DNA of 64,000 bases from Candidatus Koribacter versatilis Ellin345 (GTDB lineage: Bacteria > Acidobacteriota > Terriglobia > Terriglobales > Acidobacteriaceae), in assembly GCF_000014005.1 (NCBI RefSeq), contig NC_008009.1, positions 4,216,001-4,280,000 of the forward strand, written 5' to 3'. Positions 42,308 to 51,706 of this stretch are shown here, one piece after another. Both the position numbers and the translations under genes were made by a program. A model generated the notes under the pieces. The model was not told the origin of the DNA and searched no databases. It was given only the letters and a program-made list of their open reading frames with translations. How positions within the stretch are numbered: position 1 is the stretch's first letter; every line of letters begins with the position of its first letter.

Positions 42308-44608
42308 TCAGGCTTTGACCGGAACGGCGTCCAACACCTCGCGTACGCGCTCGCCGAGCGCCGCGGGGGTAAATGGTTTTTGCAGTAGTGAAATGCCCTC
42401 TTCGAGAATGCCGTGGGTGCCGATTGCGTCGTCAGTGTAACCGGACATGTAGAGCACCTTGATGCCTGGCCGGCTGGCCGAAATTTTGACCGCGATTTCA
42501 GGACCGCTGGCGCCGGGCATCACCACGTCCGTGAGCAGCAAATTGATTTCGCCGCTATGAGTTTCGTTAAATTTCAAGGCTTCGGTGCCGTTCTCGGCCA
42601 CGTACACGGTATAGCCAAAGCGGCGCAGCATGGTGAGCGTCAGGTTGCGCACCTGCTCGTCGTCTTCCACGAGCAACACGATTTCCGAACCCTTCCCCAC
42701 GGCGACGGGATGCAAGCCCGTCTCGACTTCGGTACGCGCCTGGATCCGCGGCAGGAAAATCTTGAAGCTCGAACCCTTCGCGAGCTGGCTCTCCACCACA
42801 ATGCTTCCACCGCTCTGCTTGACGATGCCATAAACCATCGAGAGGCCGAGGCCGGTGCCGCGGGCGCGTTCCTTGGTGGTGAAGAACGGTTCGAAGATGT
42901 GCACCTTGGTAGCGTCGTCCATGCCCACGCCGGTATCGTGCACCGCGAGCATCACGTAATCGCCGGGCGTAAGGTCCACGTGCTCGCGCGCGAACGCTTC
43001 GTCCACCTGGACGTTTCGCGTTTCCAGCACCAGCGATCCGCCCCGGGGCATGGCGTCGCGCGCATTTACGACGAGATTCAGGATGACCTGCTCGATCTGT
43101 CCGGGATCGGCCTTCACCGCGCCGAGTCCTTCGCCCGCACGCGTAGTGAGCTCGATGTGCTCGCCGATGAGGCGCTGCAGCATCTTCTGCAGATCGCGAA
43201 CGAGACCGTTGAGGTTGATGGTGCGCGGCTGCAGCATCTGACGACGGCTGAAGGCCAGCAACTGGCTGGTGAGCGCGGCGGCGCGGGCGCCGGCTTCGTC
43301 AATCTGCTCAACGTCGGTGCGAAGCTCAGGATCGTTCCCGACGCGATCGAGCACCATGCGTGCATAACCGCGAATCACCGTCAGCAGGTTGTTGAAGTCG
43401 TGCGCGATGCCGCCGGAGAGTGTGCCGATCGCTTCCATCTTTTGCGTCTGGCGCAACTGTTCTTCCAGTCGCTGGCGCTCGATAATCTCGGAGCGTAGTT
43501 GCGAGTTGGCCTCGCTCAGTTCGCTGGTGCGGTTGGCGACTTGTTCCTCGAGGTGTTCTTCGTTTTCGCGCAGCAATTGTTCAGCGCGACGACGCTCTGC
43601 GATCTCCGCCTGTAGATCAGCGGCGATGCGCAGTTCGCGCTGCTGCACCACCACCATGCGCAGGCTGGAGCAGACGAACGAAATCGAAACCATCATCACG
43701 GCGAAGCCAAGGCGCTCGCGGACGATGACCATGGAGAGAATGAGCACGAGGAAAGCGGTCATCACCGGGAAGAGTTGGTCCCCTAGCACGCGTCCCGCCT
43801 TGCTCTTCGCGTCAATCCAGTCGGTTTCGTCCTCAGTCCACGTGCCTGCGAGGACGATAGGAGCGATATTGAGAGCGGTCCAGACGAGTTGGAACCACGT
43901 AGCCGACGGCAGCTTGTTGTAGTTGGCGTAAAGATCGGCAAGGCATCCGACAACCAGAAAGAGCGAAAAACGCCAGAAGAAGCGGCGTGTGGACCGTGAG
44001 CGCGTGAGCATGGCGCGCAGGCTGAACAGCATGGTCATCGAGAGGTCGTAGACCAAGGTTCCGCCCCAGGTAGCTTGCAGCCAGGAATGAGGCGTCTGGC
44101 CGACGAAGACATGCATGGGGAGGAACAGAAACATGAAGAAGACCGCGACCCAGAAGATCACGAGCTGGATGAAGTCGAGGACGTGGATGGGATCGAAGCC
44201 GCGGAACTCGAAATCAGGTTCGAGGAAAAGCGTGAAGCTGAGTGGCGCCAGCCAGAAAACGCTGATCTCGTCGGAGAGTTCGGTAAGCGCCCTGGTGTAA
44301 GGCAGCACTTCCGCGCCGATGCCGATCGCGAGCGATAGAGCGAAAAACGAGCAGCAGAGCGACAACGTCATCCACGCGACACGGGTGAGGCCGCGAGAGC
44401 GCCGCGACGCCTGCCAGGCAACGACGATTGCGATCGAAGAGAGCCCGAAGTCGAGGCAGTTCTCGACGATGATTTCCCGGCCCACCAAGTGCAACGCAAT
44501 CAGCGTTATAACTTGTAGTAGGACAATGGTGGCAACTGGAACGCGCCACCAGTATTGCCCGGAAAACCACGAAGCAAAACGACTTCGCGCTGGAACGCGA
44601 TTCAACAT
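42308..44608 (-). CDS. Hybrid sensor histidine kinase with receiver domain
   Basis: 766 residues. About eight to nine membrane helices (residues 25-315) form a sensor region, followed by a coiled coil ([28 protein letters not shown]). The HisKA domain has [11 protein letters not shown] with phosphorylatable His403. The ATPase domain has N-box NARDAM (515), DTGVGMD and GTGLGL. A C-terminal receiver has Asp694 in LLTDVVMPG and the TxK lysine in LLQKPF. This is the HWE-unrelated GGIAHDFNN class common with C-terminal receivers. The signal is unknown, and no separate response regulator is adjacent. Confidence 0.93.
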   Translation of the reverse strand: MLNRVPARSRFASWFSGQYWWRVPVATIVLLQVITLIALHLVGREIIVENCLDFGLSSIAIVVAWQASRRSRGLTRVAWMTLSLCCSFFALSLAIGIGAEVLPYTRALTELSDEISVFWLAPLSFTLFLEPDFEFRGFDPIHVLDFIQLVIFWVAVFFMFLFLPMHVFVGQTPHSWLQATWGGTLVYDLSMTMLFSLRAMLTRSRSTRRFFWRFSLFLVVGCLADLYANYNKLPSATWFQLVWTALNIAPIVLAGTWTEDETDWIDAKSKAGRVLGDQLFPVMTAFLVLILSMVIVRERLGFAVMMVSISFVCSSLRMVVVQQRELRIAADLQAEIAERRRAEQLLRENEEHLEEQVANRTSELSEANSQLRSEIIERQRLEEQLRQTQKMEAIGTLSGGIAHDFNNLLTVIRGYARMVLDRVGNDPELRTDVEQIDEAGARAAALTSQLLAFSRRQMLQPRTINLNGLVRDLQKMLQRLIGEHIELTTRAGEGLGAVKADPGQIEQVILNLVVNARDAMPRGGSLVLETRNVQVDEAFAREHVDLTPGDYVMLAVHDTGVGMDDATKVHIFEPFFTTKERARGTGLGLSMVYGIVKQSGGSIVVESQLAKGSSFKIFLPRIQARTEVETGLHPVAVGKGSEIVLLVEDDEQVRNLTLTMLRRFGYTVYVAENGTEALKFNETHSGEINLLLTDVVMPGASGPEIAVKISASRPGIKVLYMSGYTDDAIGTHGILEEGISLLQKPFTPAALGERVREVLDAVPVKA

Positions 44609-44738
44609 TTAGGGAACACCCGGGGTTGGAACATAAATATTGGTTTGATTATTCACCGCCACTTTCCGGCAGGCAACAACTTCGTGGCAACCGAGGTTAC
44701 CGTCGTGTCATGTCCCGCATGACGATAGGCCTAAGGGA

Positions 44739-45890
44739 TTAATCCGGGAACGGCTCTCCGGCTTTGGCGATCCGAATCCGGTGATCGGTGAAAGTATGAT
44801 GGAAGTCGGGCAATTCGATCTTCTGCATGTGGCAGGTAGCGCAGTCGCTGGTGGACTTGGGACAGGCTTTACCGATTTGCTCGGCCGTGGGTTTCTGGCC
44901 CATCAGCACGTGACACTGCAGGCAGTTGTGGTCGTAAGATTTGGCTTCCGTGACCAGCGGCTTGTGGGGATCGTGGCAGGCCGTACAGGTCAGGCGAGCA
45001 TCGCCCTTTTGCCAGCACTTACTCTGCTCCAGGCGGAAGGGCTGCGCCTTTAATGTGGCGATTCCGCGCCCGCGCTGCAGCGTCAGGTCCCAATAGGAAA
45101 TGTGGCAGGCACCGCAGAAATCCACGGAATCACTGGGTGAAAGCTTGCCGGGATTGAGAATGCCGCCGCGCGCGGCATCCGGCGTTCCTGCCGACATGGC
45201 CACCGCAGCTTCCGCCGCATGCGAGGCCCCAGGTCCGTGGCAGGCTTCGCAACTCACGCCAGACTTCACGTTGGTCTCGGTGAGACGTCCGGCGACGTTC
45301 GATCCCGTGGTATGGCAACCGAAACACTTCTTCAACTCGGTATCGGGAATGCGGCGTCCCATTGCCTCGTCTGCCGACTCGGGCCGCGTCAGTTCGCGGG
45401 ACGGCGTCCAACTCAGCGATTTCAGTACCTCGAAGTACGACGCTCGCGCTTCGTAGTAATAGCCGTCCTCTTTCTTGAAAAGATAAGACTGTCCCAGGTG
45501 ACCGTTGCCGAAGGCCCATAGCAGGTCTGCGGACTTGGACTGCCCATTGACGGTGGCGCTAAAGGTTGCGTGGGTCCCGTCGGTGTGGATCTCGTACGTG
45601 GCGGCGCCACCCTTAAACGTCAGTGCGGGATGATCGCGGAGGGGGGAGGCGTCCACGGCGTGGACGGAAGTTTCTCCCATCGGCGTGATCTTCTGCGTGT
45701 TGGCTTTGTCGGCATGACAACTGGCACAAACCTGGCTGCCGACAATGTCTTTTTGCGAAGCAATCTCTTTGGTGGGCCAGAACTCGAAACCCAGCACGTG
45801 GTCGTCGGTCGTGAGTTGGGCGCGCAGAAAAACGGGGGAGAACAGGAGGGTGGCAACCGCCAGGTACACGTATCGCTGACCCCACTTCAA
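44739..45890 (-). CDS. Periplasmic seven-haem cytochrome c
   Basis: 383 residues with signal peptide MKWGQRYVYLAVATLLFSPVFLRA. Seven CxxCH motifs are visible: CASCH, CFGCH, CEACH, CGACH, CTACH, CLQCH and CATCH. The spacing, with GPGASHAAEA after the third and a DPHKP segment after the fifth, resembles the cytochrome c554/NapC-like and decahaem-domain proteins. It probably carries electrons or reduces a substrate in the periplasm. No membrane quinol oxidase gene lies beside it. Confidence 0.88.
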   Translation of the reverse strand: MKWGQRYVYLAVATLLFSPVFLRAQLTTDDHVLGFEFWPTKEIASQKDIVGSQVCASCHADKANTQKITPMGETSVHAVDASPLRDHPALTFKGGAATYEIHTDGTHATFSATVNGQSKSADLLWAFGNGHLGQSYLFKKEDGYYYEARASYFEVLKSLSWTPSRELTRPESADEAMGRRIPDTELKKCFGCHTTGSNVAGRLTETNVKSGVSCEACHGPGASHAAEAAVAMSAGTPDAARGGILNPGKLSPSDSVDFCGACHISYWDLTLQRGRGIATLKAQPFRLEQSKCWQKGDARLTCTACHDPHKPLVTEAKSYDHNCLQCHVLMGQKPTAEQIGKACPKSTSDCATCHMQKIELPDFHHTFTDHRIRIAKAGEPFPD

Positions 45891-46140
45891 TGCAAGAGCT
45901 CCCCACCGGATGCGAACTACACGATCGATTCGAGTAGCGATGCGGTATTCCCGGGCGCAATCTCCCGGTTAGCAGAAGTTTAACGATACGTACGGTTTTG
46001 TCAAAACCCGATTGCGGAGCTGCCGATAAGGCCTTGGAGGGCCGCCAGTCGAAAGATCGTCGGCCGCGCGCTGAGGGTCGAGGGGCTCCGTCACCGAGTC
46101 GCTACTGACATTGCAAAGCCGCGGAAGATACCATGGGCGG

Positions 46141-47889
46141 ATGGAATCCGCGCCGGCTTCGCCGTCGAACTTGCCCCAAACAGCGCCGCGTTTGTGGAAG
46201 CGCTGGGGAATTGAGGCGATGCTGGCGGGCTTCGTCGCCCTGCTGTTTGCCCCGACCTTGCGGTACGGCTTCGTCTACGACGACCGCGTGGTGATTCTCG
46301 AGAACCCGTACATCCAGTCGTGGCGATGGTTCCTGCACGATTTCACCTCCCACGTTTGGGCCCAAGTCTCGAGCCAGCCCGCCAGTTACTATCGTCCGGT
46401 TTTCATAACCTGGCTGCGCCTGAACCACACCCTCTTCGGTTTCCAGCCGTGGGGATGGCACCTGACCACGGTACTGGCGCACGTGGTGGCAACGCTGCTC
46501 GTCTATCGCTTGGCGTTGCGGCTTTTGCGAAGCCCCTGGCAGGCGGCGATTGCGGCTTTAATCTTCGCGGTTCATCCAGTCCACGTGGAAAACGTCGCAT
46601 GGGTCTGCGGATCGGTGGATCCGCTCATGTCGATTTTCTATCTCGGCGCGATATTGAGCTATTTGCGTTGGCGCGAACAGCATTCGCCGGTTGCGCTCGC
46701 CGTCTCGGTGCTGCTGGCGCTGACAGCTACGCTTACGAAGGAGATCGCGATCACACTGCCCGCGGTGATCTTCGCATACGCAGCGCTCTTTAGCCCCGCC
46801 GAAGCTGGTTGGGGCAAGCGGTTTCTCGCGGCTGCGAGAGATACCGTGCCCTTCGTGCTTGTCGCTGCCGCCTACATGGCCGCGCGCAGTGTGGTGTTGC
46901 ATGGGCCAATATTCGCGGAGATATCGCTGGCAACCGTGCTGCTCACACTGCCGGGACTTCTGCTCTTCTATGCGCGGCTGACGGTCTGGCCGGTGAATTT
47001 GAGTCTCTTCTACAACCGCGCGCCGGTGCAGAGTTTCAGCGCGCAGCGCGTACTGCTTCCGCTGCTGGTTCTGGCGCTGATCGCGGCGGGTCTGTTCATG
47101 TGGCTGCGGAGAAGTAAACAGCGACGTGAAGGCCTGTTCGCGCTTGTTCTGGCGCTGCTGGCGCTGTCGCCGCCTCTGTATATCCGCTTGTTCAATCCGG
47201 ACGACTTCGTGCACGACCGCTATTTGTACCTGTCGATGGCGGGTGTCGCGATGCTTGCGGCGATGGCTATAACTTCAATCAGGGGCGTCAAAGATGGAAA
47301 GTCGTTCGCGCCGCTCCCGCAGGTGCTGGTAGTAGCGGCCATCACGCTTGCCCTGAGCCTCGGAACGACAATGACGAACGGCAACTGGCGCGATGATCTT
47401 TCGCTCTGGGGGCATTGCTTCAAGGTAGCTCCGCACAACGTGCGCGTACTGAACAACCTCGCCTCGTCGCTCGGGGAGTCGGGCGCCTACCAGGTCGCGG
47501 TGCCAATGTTCCTCGAAGTACTGAAACGCGATCCGAGCAATGCTCGCGCTAACGCGAACCTTGGCTATACGCTCTACCAGGCAGGCGCGCTGGAGCAGGC
47601 GGAGAAGTATCTCTCGAAAGCAGTGCTGTTGAACGCCTCCGATGCCCATTCCTGGCTATATCTTGGCGTGACTCACCTCAAGCTAGGCGCGACTGCGGAA
47701 GCGGAGTCGGACCTGCGCCAGGCGATAACGATAGACCCCTCGGCCACCGGCGCGCACTTGGCTTTATCAGTGGTGCTCGAACAGCGCGGTGACCGGGCGG
47801 GCGCCATCGCCGAATCGCAAGAAGAGCTGCGCTATCACCCCGAGGAACAATCGGTGCAGCAGCGCCTCCAACAACTGCAGGCGAAATAA
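46141..47889 (+). CDS. Tmtc-like multi-pass membrane protein with C-terminal TPRs
   Basis: 582 residues from ATG 46141. About ten to eleven helices occupy residues 20-420. An early periplasmic loop contains YGFVYDDRVVILENPYI, with the acidic DD pair typical of GT-C glycosyltransferases (Tmtc/ArnT-like), and HTLFGFQPWGWHLTTVLAHVVAT follows. Three to four TPRs (ARANANLGYTLYQAGALEQAEKYL, SWLYLGVTHLKLGATAEAESDL) end the protein. Such proteins are thought to be lipid-linked sugar transferases. The substrate is unknown. Confidence 0.8.
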   Translation: MESAPASPSNLPQTAPRLWKRWGIEAMLAGFVALLFAPTLRYGFVYDDRVVILENPYIQSWRWFLHDFTSHVWAQVSSQPASYYRPVFITWLRLNHTLFGFQPWGWHLTTVLAHVVATLLVYRLALRLLRSPWQAAIAALIFAVHPVHVENVAWVCGSVDPLMSIFYLGAILSYLRWREQHSPVALAVSVLLALTATLTKEIAITLPAVIFAYAALFSPAEAGWGKRFLAAARDTVPFVLVAAAYMAARSVVLHGPIFAEISLATVLLTLPGLLLFYARLTVWPVNLSLFYNRAPVQSFSAQRVLLPLLVLALIAAGLFMWLRRSKQRREGLFALVLALLALSPPLYIRLFNPDDFVHDRYLYLSMAGVAMLAAMAITSIRGVKDGKSFAPLPQVLVVAAITLALSLGTTMTNGNWRDDLSLWGHCFKVAPHNVRVLNNLASSLGESGAYQVAVPMFLEVLKRDPSNARANANLGYTLYQAGALEQAEKYLSKAVLLNASDAHSWLYLGVTHLKLGATAEAESDLRQAITIDPSATGAHLALSVVLEQRGDRAGAIAESQEELRYHPEEQSVQQRLQQLQAK

Positions 47890-47926
47890 TCCCGCGCGCA
47901 ACTCGTCCCGCATTCGTCCCTTCCCC

Positions 47927-47973
47927 TTGACAGCTTAGGAGAGCCGTCATAATCTCCTAATCCGTTTAGGAGA
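47927..47973 (+). promoter_or_regulatory. padR promoter overlapped by PadR-type operator repeats
   Basis: TTGACA (47927-47932) and a -10 at CATAAT/TAATCT (47948-47955). TTAGGAGA (47935-47942) and its inverse TCTCCTAA (47953-47960) are separated by ten bases and cover the promoter. A third direct TTAGGAGA (47966-47973) lies over the Shine-Dalgarno position. The layout is expected for autorepression by PadR. Confidence 0.7.
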
Positions 47974-47976
47974 GAT

Positions 47977-48318
47977 ATGGGCGACCAGGCGCAACTGCTT
48001 CCCGGCACACTCGATTTGCTGATCTTGAAAGCAGTCTCACTCGGGCCTCTGCACGGCTACGGAGTACTGCTGCGCATTGCGCAAATCACCGCCGATGCGT
48101 TGCTGGTGGAGCAGGGTGCGCTCTATCCCGCGCTCTTCCGCCTGGTGCGCCAGGGATTGCTGAAGTCGACTTGGGGCACTTCGGAAAACAATCGTAAGGC
48201 GAAGTTTTATGAGCTCACTGCCGGCGGCCGCAAGCGGCTGGTGGAAGAGACGAGCGACTGGAAGAAGCTGGCGGCGGCGATGTCGGCTGCGCTGGCAGCG
48301 CGTCCGGAGGAAGTATGA
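47977..48318 (+). CDS. PadR-family transcriptional regulator
   Basis: 113 residues. The winged helix contains GTLDLLILKAVSLGPLHGYGVLLRI, EQGALYPALFRLVRQGLLKSTW and KFYELTAGGRKRL, the PadR signature. A short C-terminal helix provides dimerisation. Its promoter carries three TTAGGAGA half-sites, one overlapping its ribosome binding site. Its stop overlaps the start of the ADOP permease gene (ATGA), so the two are translationally coupled and probably co-regulated. Confidence 0.93.
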   Translation: MGDQAQLLPGTLDLLILKAVSLGPLHGYGVLLRIAQITADALLVEQGALYPALFRLVRQGLLKSTWGTSENNRKAKFYELTAGGRKRLVEETSDWKKLAAAMSAALAARPEEV

Positions 48319-50969
48319 AGTTCACCGCTTATCTGAGATCGGTCTATGCGAAGTTCTTCCATCGCGAGGAAGTAGGCGAGGAACTCGAACTTGAATTGCG
48401 CTCGCACGTCGAGATGCGTGCCGACGATCTGGAGCGCTCGGGAATGTCGCGCGCGGAAGCAGAACGGCGGGCGCGGATCGAGTTCGGCAGCCGCGAACGG
48501 GTGCGCGAAGAATCGCACGTCGCCATGGGCGGAAACTTCTTCGACGTATTGCTCCAGGACCTGCGTTACAGCGTGCGTGTGCTGCGCAAGTCGCCGGGCT
48601 TCACCATCGCCGCGGTGATGACCCTGGCGCTTGCGATCGGCGCCAACGCGGTGGTGTTCAGCGTCACGAACGCGTTTCTGATCAAGCCGCTGAATGTGCC
48701 GAACCCGGAGAGCCTTTACCAGGTGCTTCGCGCCGACAAGGTTGCGGGCGGCTATTCCTATCTCAACTATCAGGACCTACGCGATAGAAATCGCACCTTC
48801 GAAGACCTGGCTGCGTACGACATCGCCACCGCTGCCTTCGATACGGGCGGTAAGGCGCGTCCGTCGTGGGTAATTCTGGCGACCGGCAATTATTTCGACG
48901 CGCTGCAGATGAAGCCATACTTGGGCGAGTACTTCCACGATCGCGACGAGCGTGGTCCCAACAGCGCGCCGTACGTCGTGCTGAGCTACTCCTTCTGGCA
49001 CACGCAATTCCAGGACGACCGCACCGTCATCGGCCGAAAGGTCCGCTTGAACAAGCACGCCTACACCGTGATCGGCGTGGCACAGCCGAACTTCCGCGGC
49101 GTGCTGATGTTTTTCAATCCCGATATCTTCGTGCCCTTCGTGCAGCAGGAACAGATTGAAGGCCAGAACACGATGAACGCGCGCGGTAAGTCGGCGACGT
49201 TCATGGTGATCGGCCACCTGAAATCGGGCATCACCAAGGCGCAGGCCGCCGCGGATCTAAACACGATTGGCGCCTACCTGCACCAGGCCTTCCCGGCCGA
49301 CGTCGGCGAGATGAAGTTTGACTTAGGACGTCCGAATTTTTATGGCGATTATCTCGGGCGTCCGGTGCACGCGTTCCTCACCGGGCTCAGTCTGCTGGCG
49401 GCGTTGATCCTGTTGGCGTCGTGCGCGAACCTCGGAAGCTTGTTTTCGGCACGGGCTTCCGACCGCTCGCGCGAGATGGCGCTACGGCTCGCGTTAGGCT
49501 CATCGCGGCGACGCCTGCTGCGCTCGCTCTTCACCGAAGCGGTACTGATTTCGCTCGCCGGCGGCACGCTCGGCGTCACTGCGAGCATCTTCCTGCTGCG
49601 CGGGCTCACGCGCTGGCAGCCCTTCGATCGCTGGCCGCTTCAAGTCACCGTGGATCCCGACGCGAGGGTGTACATCGTGTCCCTGCTGATCGCGCTCGCG
49701 GCCGGCTTCATCTTTGGCGCGGTGCCGGTGCGGCAGGTGCTGCAAACCGATCCCTACGGCGTGATCAAGGCCGGGACTGCGCAAGGATCGAAGCGTCGCA
49801 TTACGATGCGCGACGTTCTGGTGGTGGTACAGATCGCGATCTGCGGGGTGCTGGTGACTTCATCGTTGGTGGCGCTGCGCGGCTTGGAGCGGTCGCTGCA
49901 TGCCGATTTCGGCTTCGAACCGCAGCACCGGGTGATGGCTGAACTCGACCTCAACATGGCCGGTTATAAAGGCGACGCCGTTCCGGCAACGCAGAAGAAA
50001 ATGATCGACGCGCTGATGACCATCCCCGGCGTGCAGGCCGCAGGCTCGATTGACTCGGTACCACTCGGCGACACGCCACCGTACGAGCGCATCTTTGCCG
50101 AGAACGAAGCCGATTTGCGTCCGGGAAAAGAGATGTTCAAAGCCACGCTGATGAATGTGACGCCCGGCTATTTGAAAGCAGCGGGAACCGTAATGTTCGC
50201 CGGTCGCGACTTTACCTGGGCGGACGACAAGAATGCGCCTCAAGCCGCGATTGTGAATCGCCAATTCGCCGAACGCGTGTTCGGCTCGATCGACAAGGCC
50301 ATTGGAGGCCACTTCAAGTTCAATGACGGCGCATTGATTCAAGTCGTCGGCGTGATACAGAACGGAAAATACGAAAACCTGACCGAGCCATGGCAGCCGG
50401 GGGTGTTTCGCCCAACGCAGCAGTCGCCCGCGCCGAAGACTGTCATCATCGTGCACTCGGACCGCGACGCGCTGGAAGTGCAGTCGGCAATCCGCGCCAA
50501 GCTACGCGAGATTGACAGCGAGCTGCCGGTCTTTACCGAGACCTGGTACAAGGAACTCGATGCAAGCCTGTTCGCACCGCGGATGGCGACGCTTGCGCTG
50601 TGCGTGCTGGGAACGCTGGGGTCGATGCTCGCGGTGACCGGCGTCTTCGGCATGGCCGCGTACTCGGTAAGCAAGCGGCTGCGGGAATTGGGAATCCGAC
50701 TGGCGCTGGGCGCCCGACGGCAGGAACTCGTGTTCGCAGCGCTGGGGCGCGCGTTCAAGCTGATGTGTTTCGGATCGGCGGCGGGACTGGTGCTGGGGAT
50801 CCTCGCGAGCAAGGTTCTGGCATTTGTGTTCTTTGAGGCGAACTCGCACGACCCGCTGACTCTGACGCTCGTCGTGGTGGCGATGGCGTTGCTTGGGATG
50901 ATTGCGACGTGGATTCCGGCGCAGCGCTCGCTGTCGGTAGACCCGATGATGCTGTTGCGCGAGGAATGA
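48315..50969 (+). CDS. ADOP-type MacB-like permease, PadR-linked
   Basis: 884 residues. The N-terminal soluble prefix (EEVGEELELELRSHVEMRADDLERSGMSRAEAERRARIEFG) is the helical domain found on PadR-linked permeases. TM1 follows (VMTLALAIGANAVVFSVTNAF), with two MacB periplasmic domains and FtsX helices, ending LSVDPMMLLREE. It is double-length with no ATPase partner, as in other orphan permeases. It overlaps padR by four bases, so its expression should follow PadR control. Confidence 0.92.
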   Translation: MKFTAYLRSVYAKFFHREEVGEELELELRSHVEMRADDLERSGMSRAEAERRARIEFGSRERVREESHVAMGGNFFDVLLQDLRYSVRVLRKSPGFTIAAVMTLALAIGANAVVFSVTNAFLIKPLNVPNPESLYQVLRADKVAGGYSYLNYQDLRDRNRTFEDLAAYDIATAAFDTGGKARPSWVILATGNYFDALQMKPYLGEYFHDRDERGPNSAPYVVLSYSFWHTQFQDDRTVIGRKVRLNKHAYTVIGVAQPNFRGVLMFFNPDIFVPFVQQEQIEGQNTMNARGKSATFMVIGHLKSGITKAQAAADLNTIGAYLHQAFPADVGEMKFDLGRPNFYGDYLGRPVHAFLTGLSLLAALILLASCANLGSLFSARASDRSREMALRLALGSSRRRLLRSLFTEAVLISLAGGTLGVTASIFLLRGLTRWQPFDRWPLQVTVDPDARVYIVSLLIALAAGFIFGAVPVRQVLQTDPYGVIKAGTAQGSKRRITMRDVLVVVQIAICGVLVTSSLVALRGLERSLHADFGFEPQHRVMAELDLNMAGYKGDAVPATQKKMIDALMTIPGVQAAGSIDSVPLGDTPPYERIFAENEADLRPGKEMFKATLMNVTPGYLKAAGTVMFAGRDFTWADDKNAPQAAIVNRQFAERVFGSIDKAIGGHFKFNDGALIQVVGVIQNGKYENLTEPWQPGVFRPTQQSPAPKTVIIVHSDRDALEVQSAIRAKLREIDSELPVFTETWYKELDASLFAPRMATLALCVLGTLGSMLAVTGVFGMAAYSVSKRLRELGIRLALGARRQELVFAALGRAFKLMCFGSAAGLVLGILASKVLAFVFFEANSHDPLTLTLVVVAMALLGMIATWIPAQRSLSVDPMMLLREE

Positions 50970-50973
50970 GGAA

Positions 50974-50992
50974 AGCCCGCGTCGTGCGGGCT
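50974..50992 (+). terminator. Terminator after the PadR-ADOP operon
   Basis: AGCCCGC-GTCGT-GCGGGCT directly after the permease stop codon, preceded by GAA and followed by CTCTC; the T tract is weak. Confidence 0.65.
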
Positions 50993-51015
50993 CTCGCAGT
51001 TTCGTAATTCAGCGG

Positions 51016-51324
51016 CTATCCGAAGATGCTTTTACGGATGGGCTTCACGCGCTTGTTCATTACTTTGCGCTTTTCTTCTGCCCAATCGGACCCGCGCTCA
51101 TACGCGTCTTCGGCCTGGTCCTGCAAATCGCCGAGCATGTCTTTGGCGTCTTCATAGCGGCGGCGCAGGCGCTTACGCGTCTTGCGACCGGAGTCTGGGG
51201 CGAGCAGCAGCGCGGTTACGGCGCCAATGCCGAGACCGATGAGAAGCAGGCTGATGCCGAGGCCGGCTCCACTGCCGGAGCTGGCCGATTCGTTGCCGAT
51301 GCCGCGGTGTCTTGCTTCGTTCAC
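51016..51324 (-). CDS. YtxH-like small membrane protein
   Basis: 102 residues. A glycine-rich hydrophobic helix (GLGISLLLIGLGIGAVTALLLAPDSGRKTRKRLRR) with the APxSGxxxR motif is typical of YtxH-like general stress proteins. A charged helical tail follows (EDAKDMLGDLQDQAEDAYERG). It is probably a single-pass inner-membrane protein. The start is GTG 51324 with AAGGAG upstream. A tiny ORF lies just before it on the same strand. Confidence 0.85.
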   Translation of the reverse strand: MNEARHRGIGNESASSGSGAGLGISLLLIGLGIGAVTALLLAPDSGRKTRKRLRRRYEDAKDMLGDLQDQAEDAYERGSDWAEEKRKVMNKRVKPIRKSIFG

Positions 51325-51354
51325 GGAGTATCTCCTTTTCAGGTCTGGAGGATT

Positions 51355-51519
51355 CTATTTGGTTTTACGGTCCGTTTCTTTTTTATCTGCACGTTCGCGG
51401 AACGGCAGGACCTTGGCAAGGCGCCTCTGCGTTTGGCCGAGGTTCCGATTGCTGATGCCCTGTTTGTCTTTCGGCTGCTTGTCGATGTTCGACTGCGAAT
51501 TTCCGGTGGAATCGTTCAA
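51355..51519 (-). CDS. Possible 54-residue basic protein
   Basis: A short frame from TTG 51519, with GAGG five bases upstream, to TAG at 51355. Translation is rich in K, Q, N and R (IDKQPKDKQGISNRN, RRLAKVLPFRERADKKETDR) and has codon choices like real genes here. It ends 31 bases before the YtxH-like start on the same strand, so the two could form an operon. There is no recognised family. It could be chance, but the hydrophilic, biased composition argues for a gene. Confidence 0.35.
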   Translation of the reverse strand: MNDSTGNSQSNIDKQPKDKQGISNRNLGQTQRRLAKVLPFRERADKKETDRKTK

Positions 51520-51706
51520 GTGGACCTCGAATCCGTGCTTAAAGAGTTAGACAGGATAAGCGCGGGCGGCGTTGCCCTGTGCCCCGTTCCCAAATACAGG
51601 GCCAGACGGTAGAATAGAGTGTTTGGCATTCCTCTCTGCAGCGCGCCAGAGTTTCTCGCGCAGGCCTGCACAAACACAGAACTTATCGTTAGGAGTACGA
51701 GTTTTC

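Noticed and set aside
51307-51612. A 101-codon plus-strand frame before efp
   Set aside because: Its composition is not protein-like, and the opposite strand offers the better small basic frame and the leader of the YtxH-like gene.
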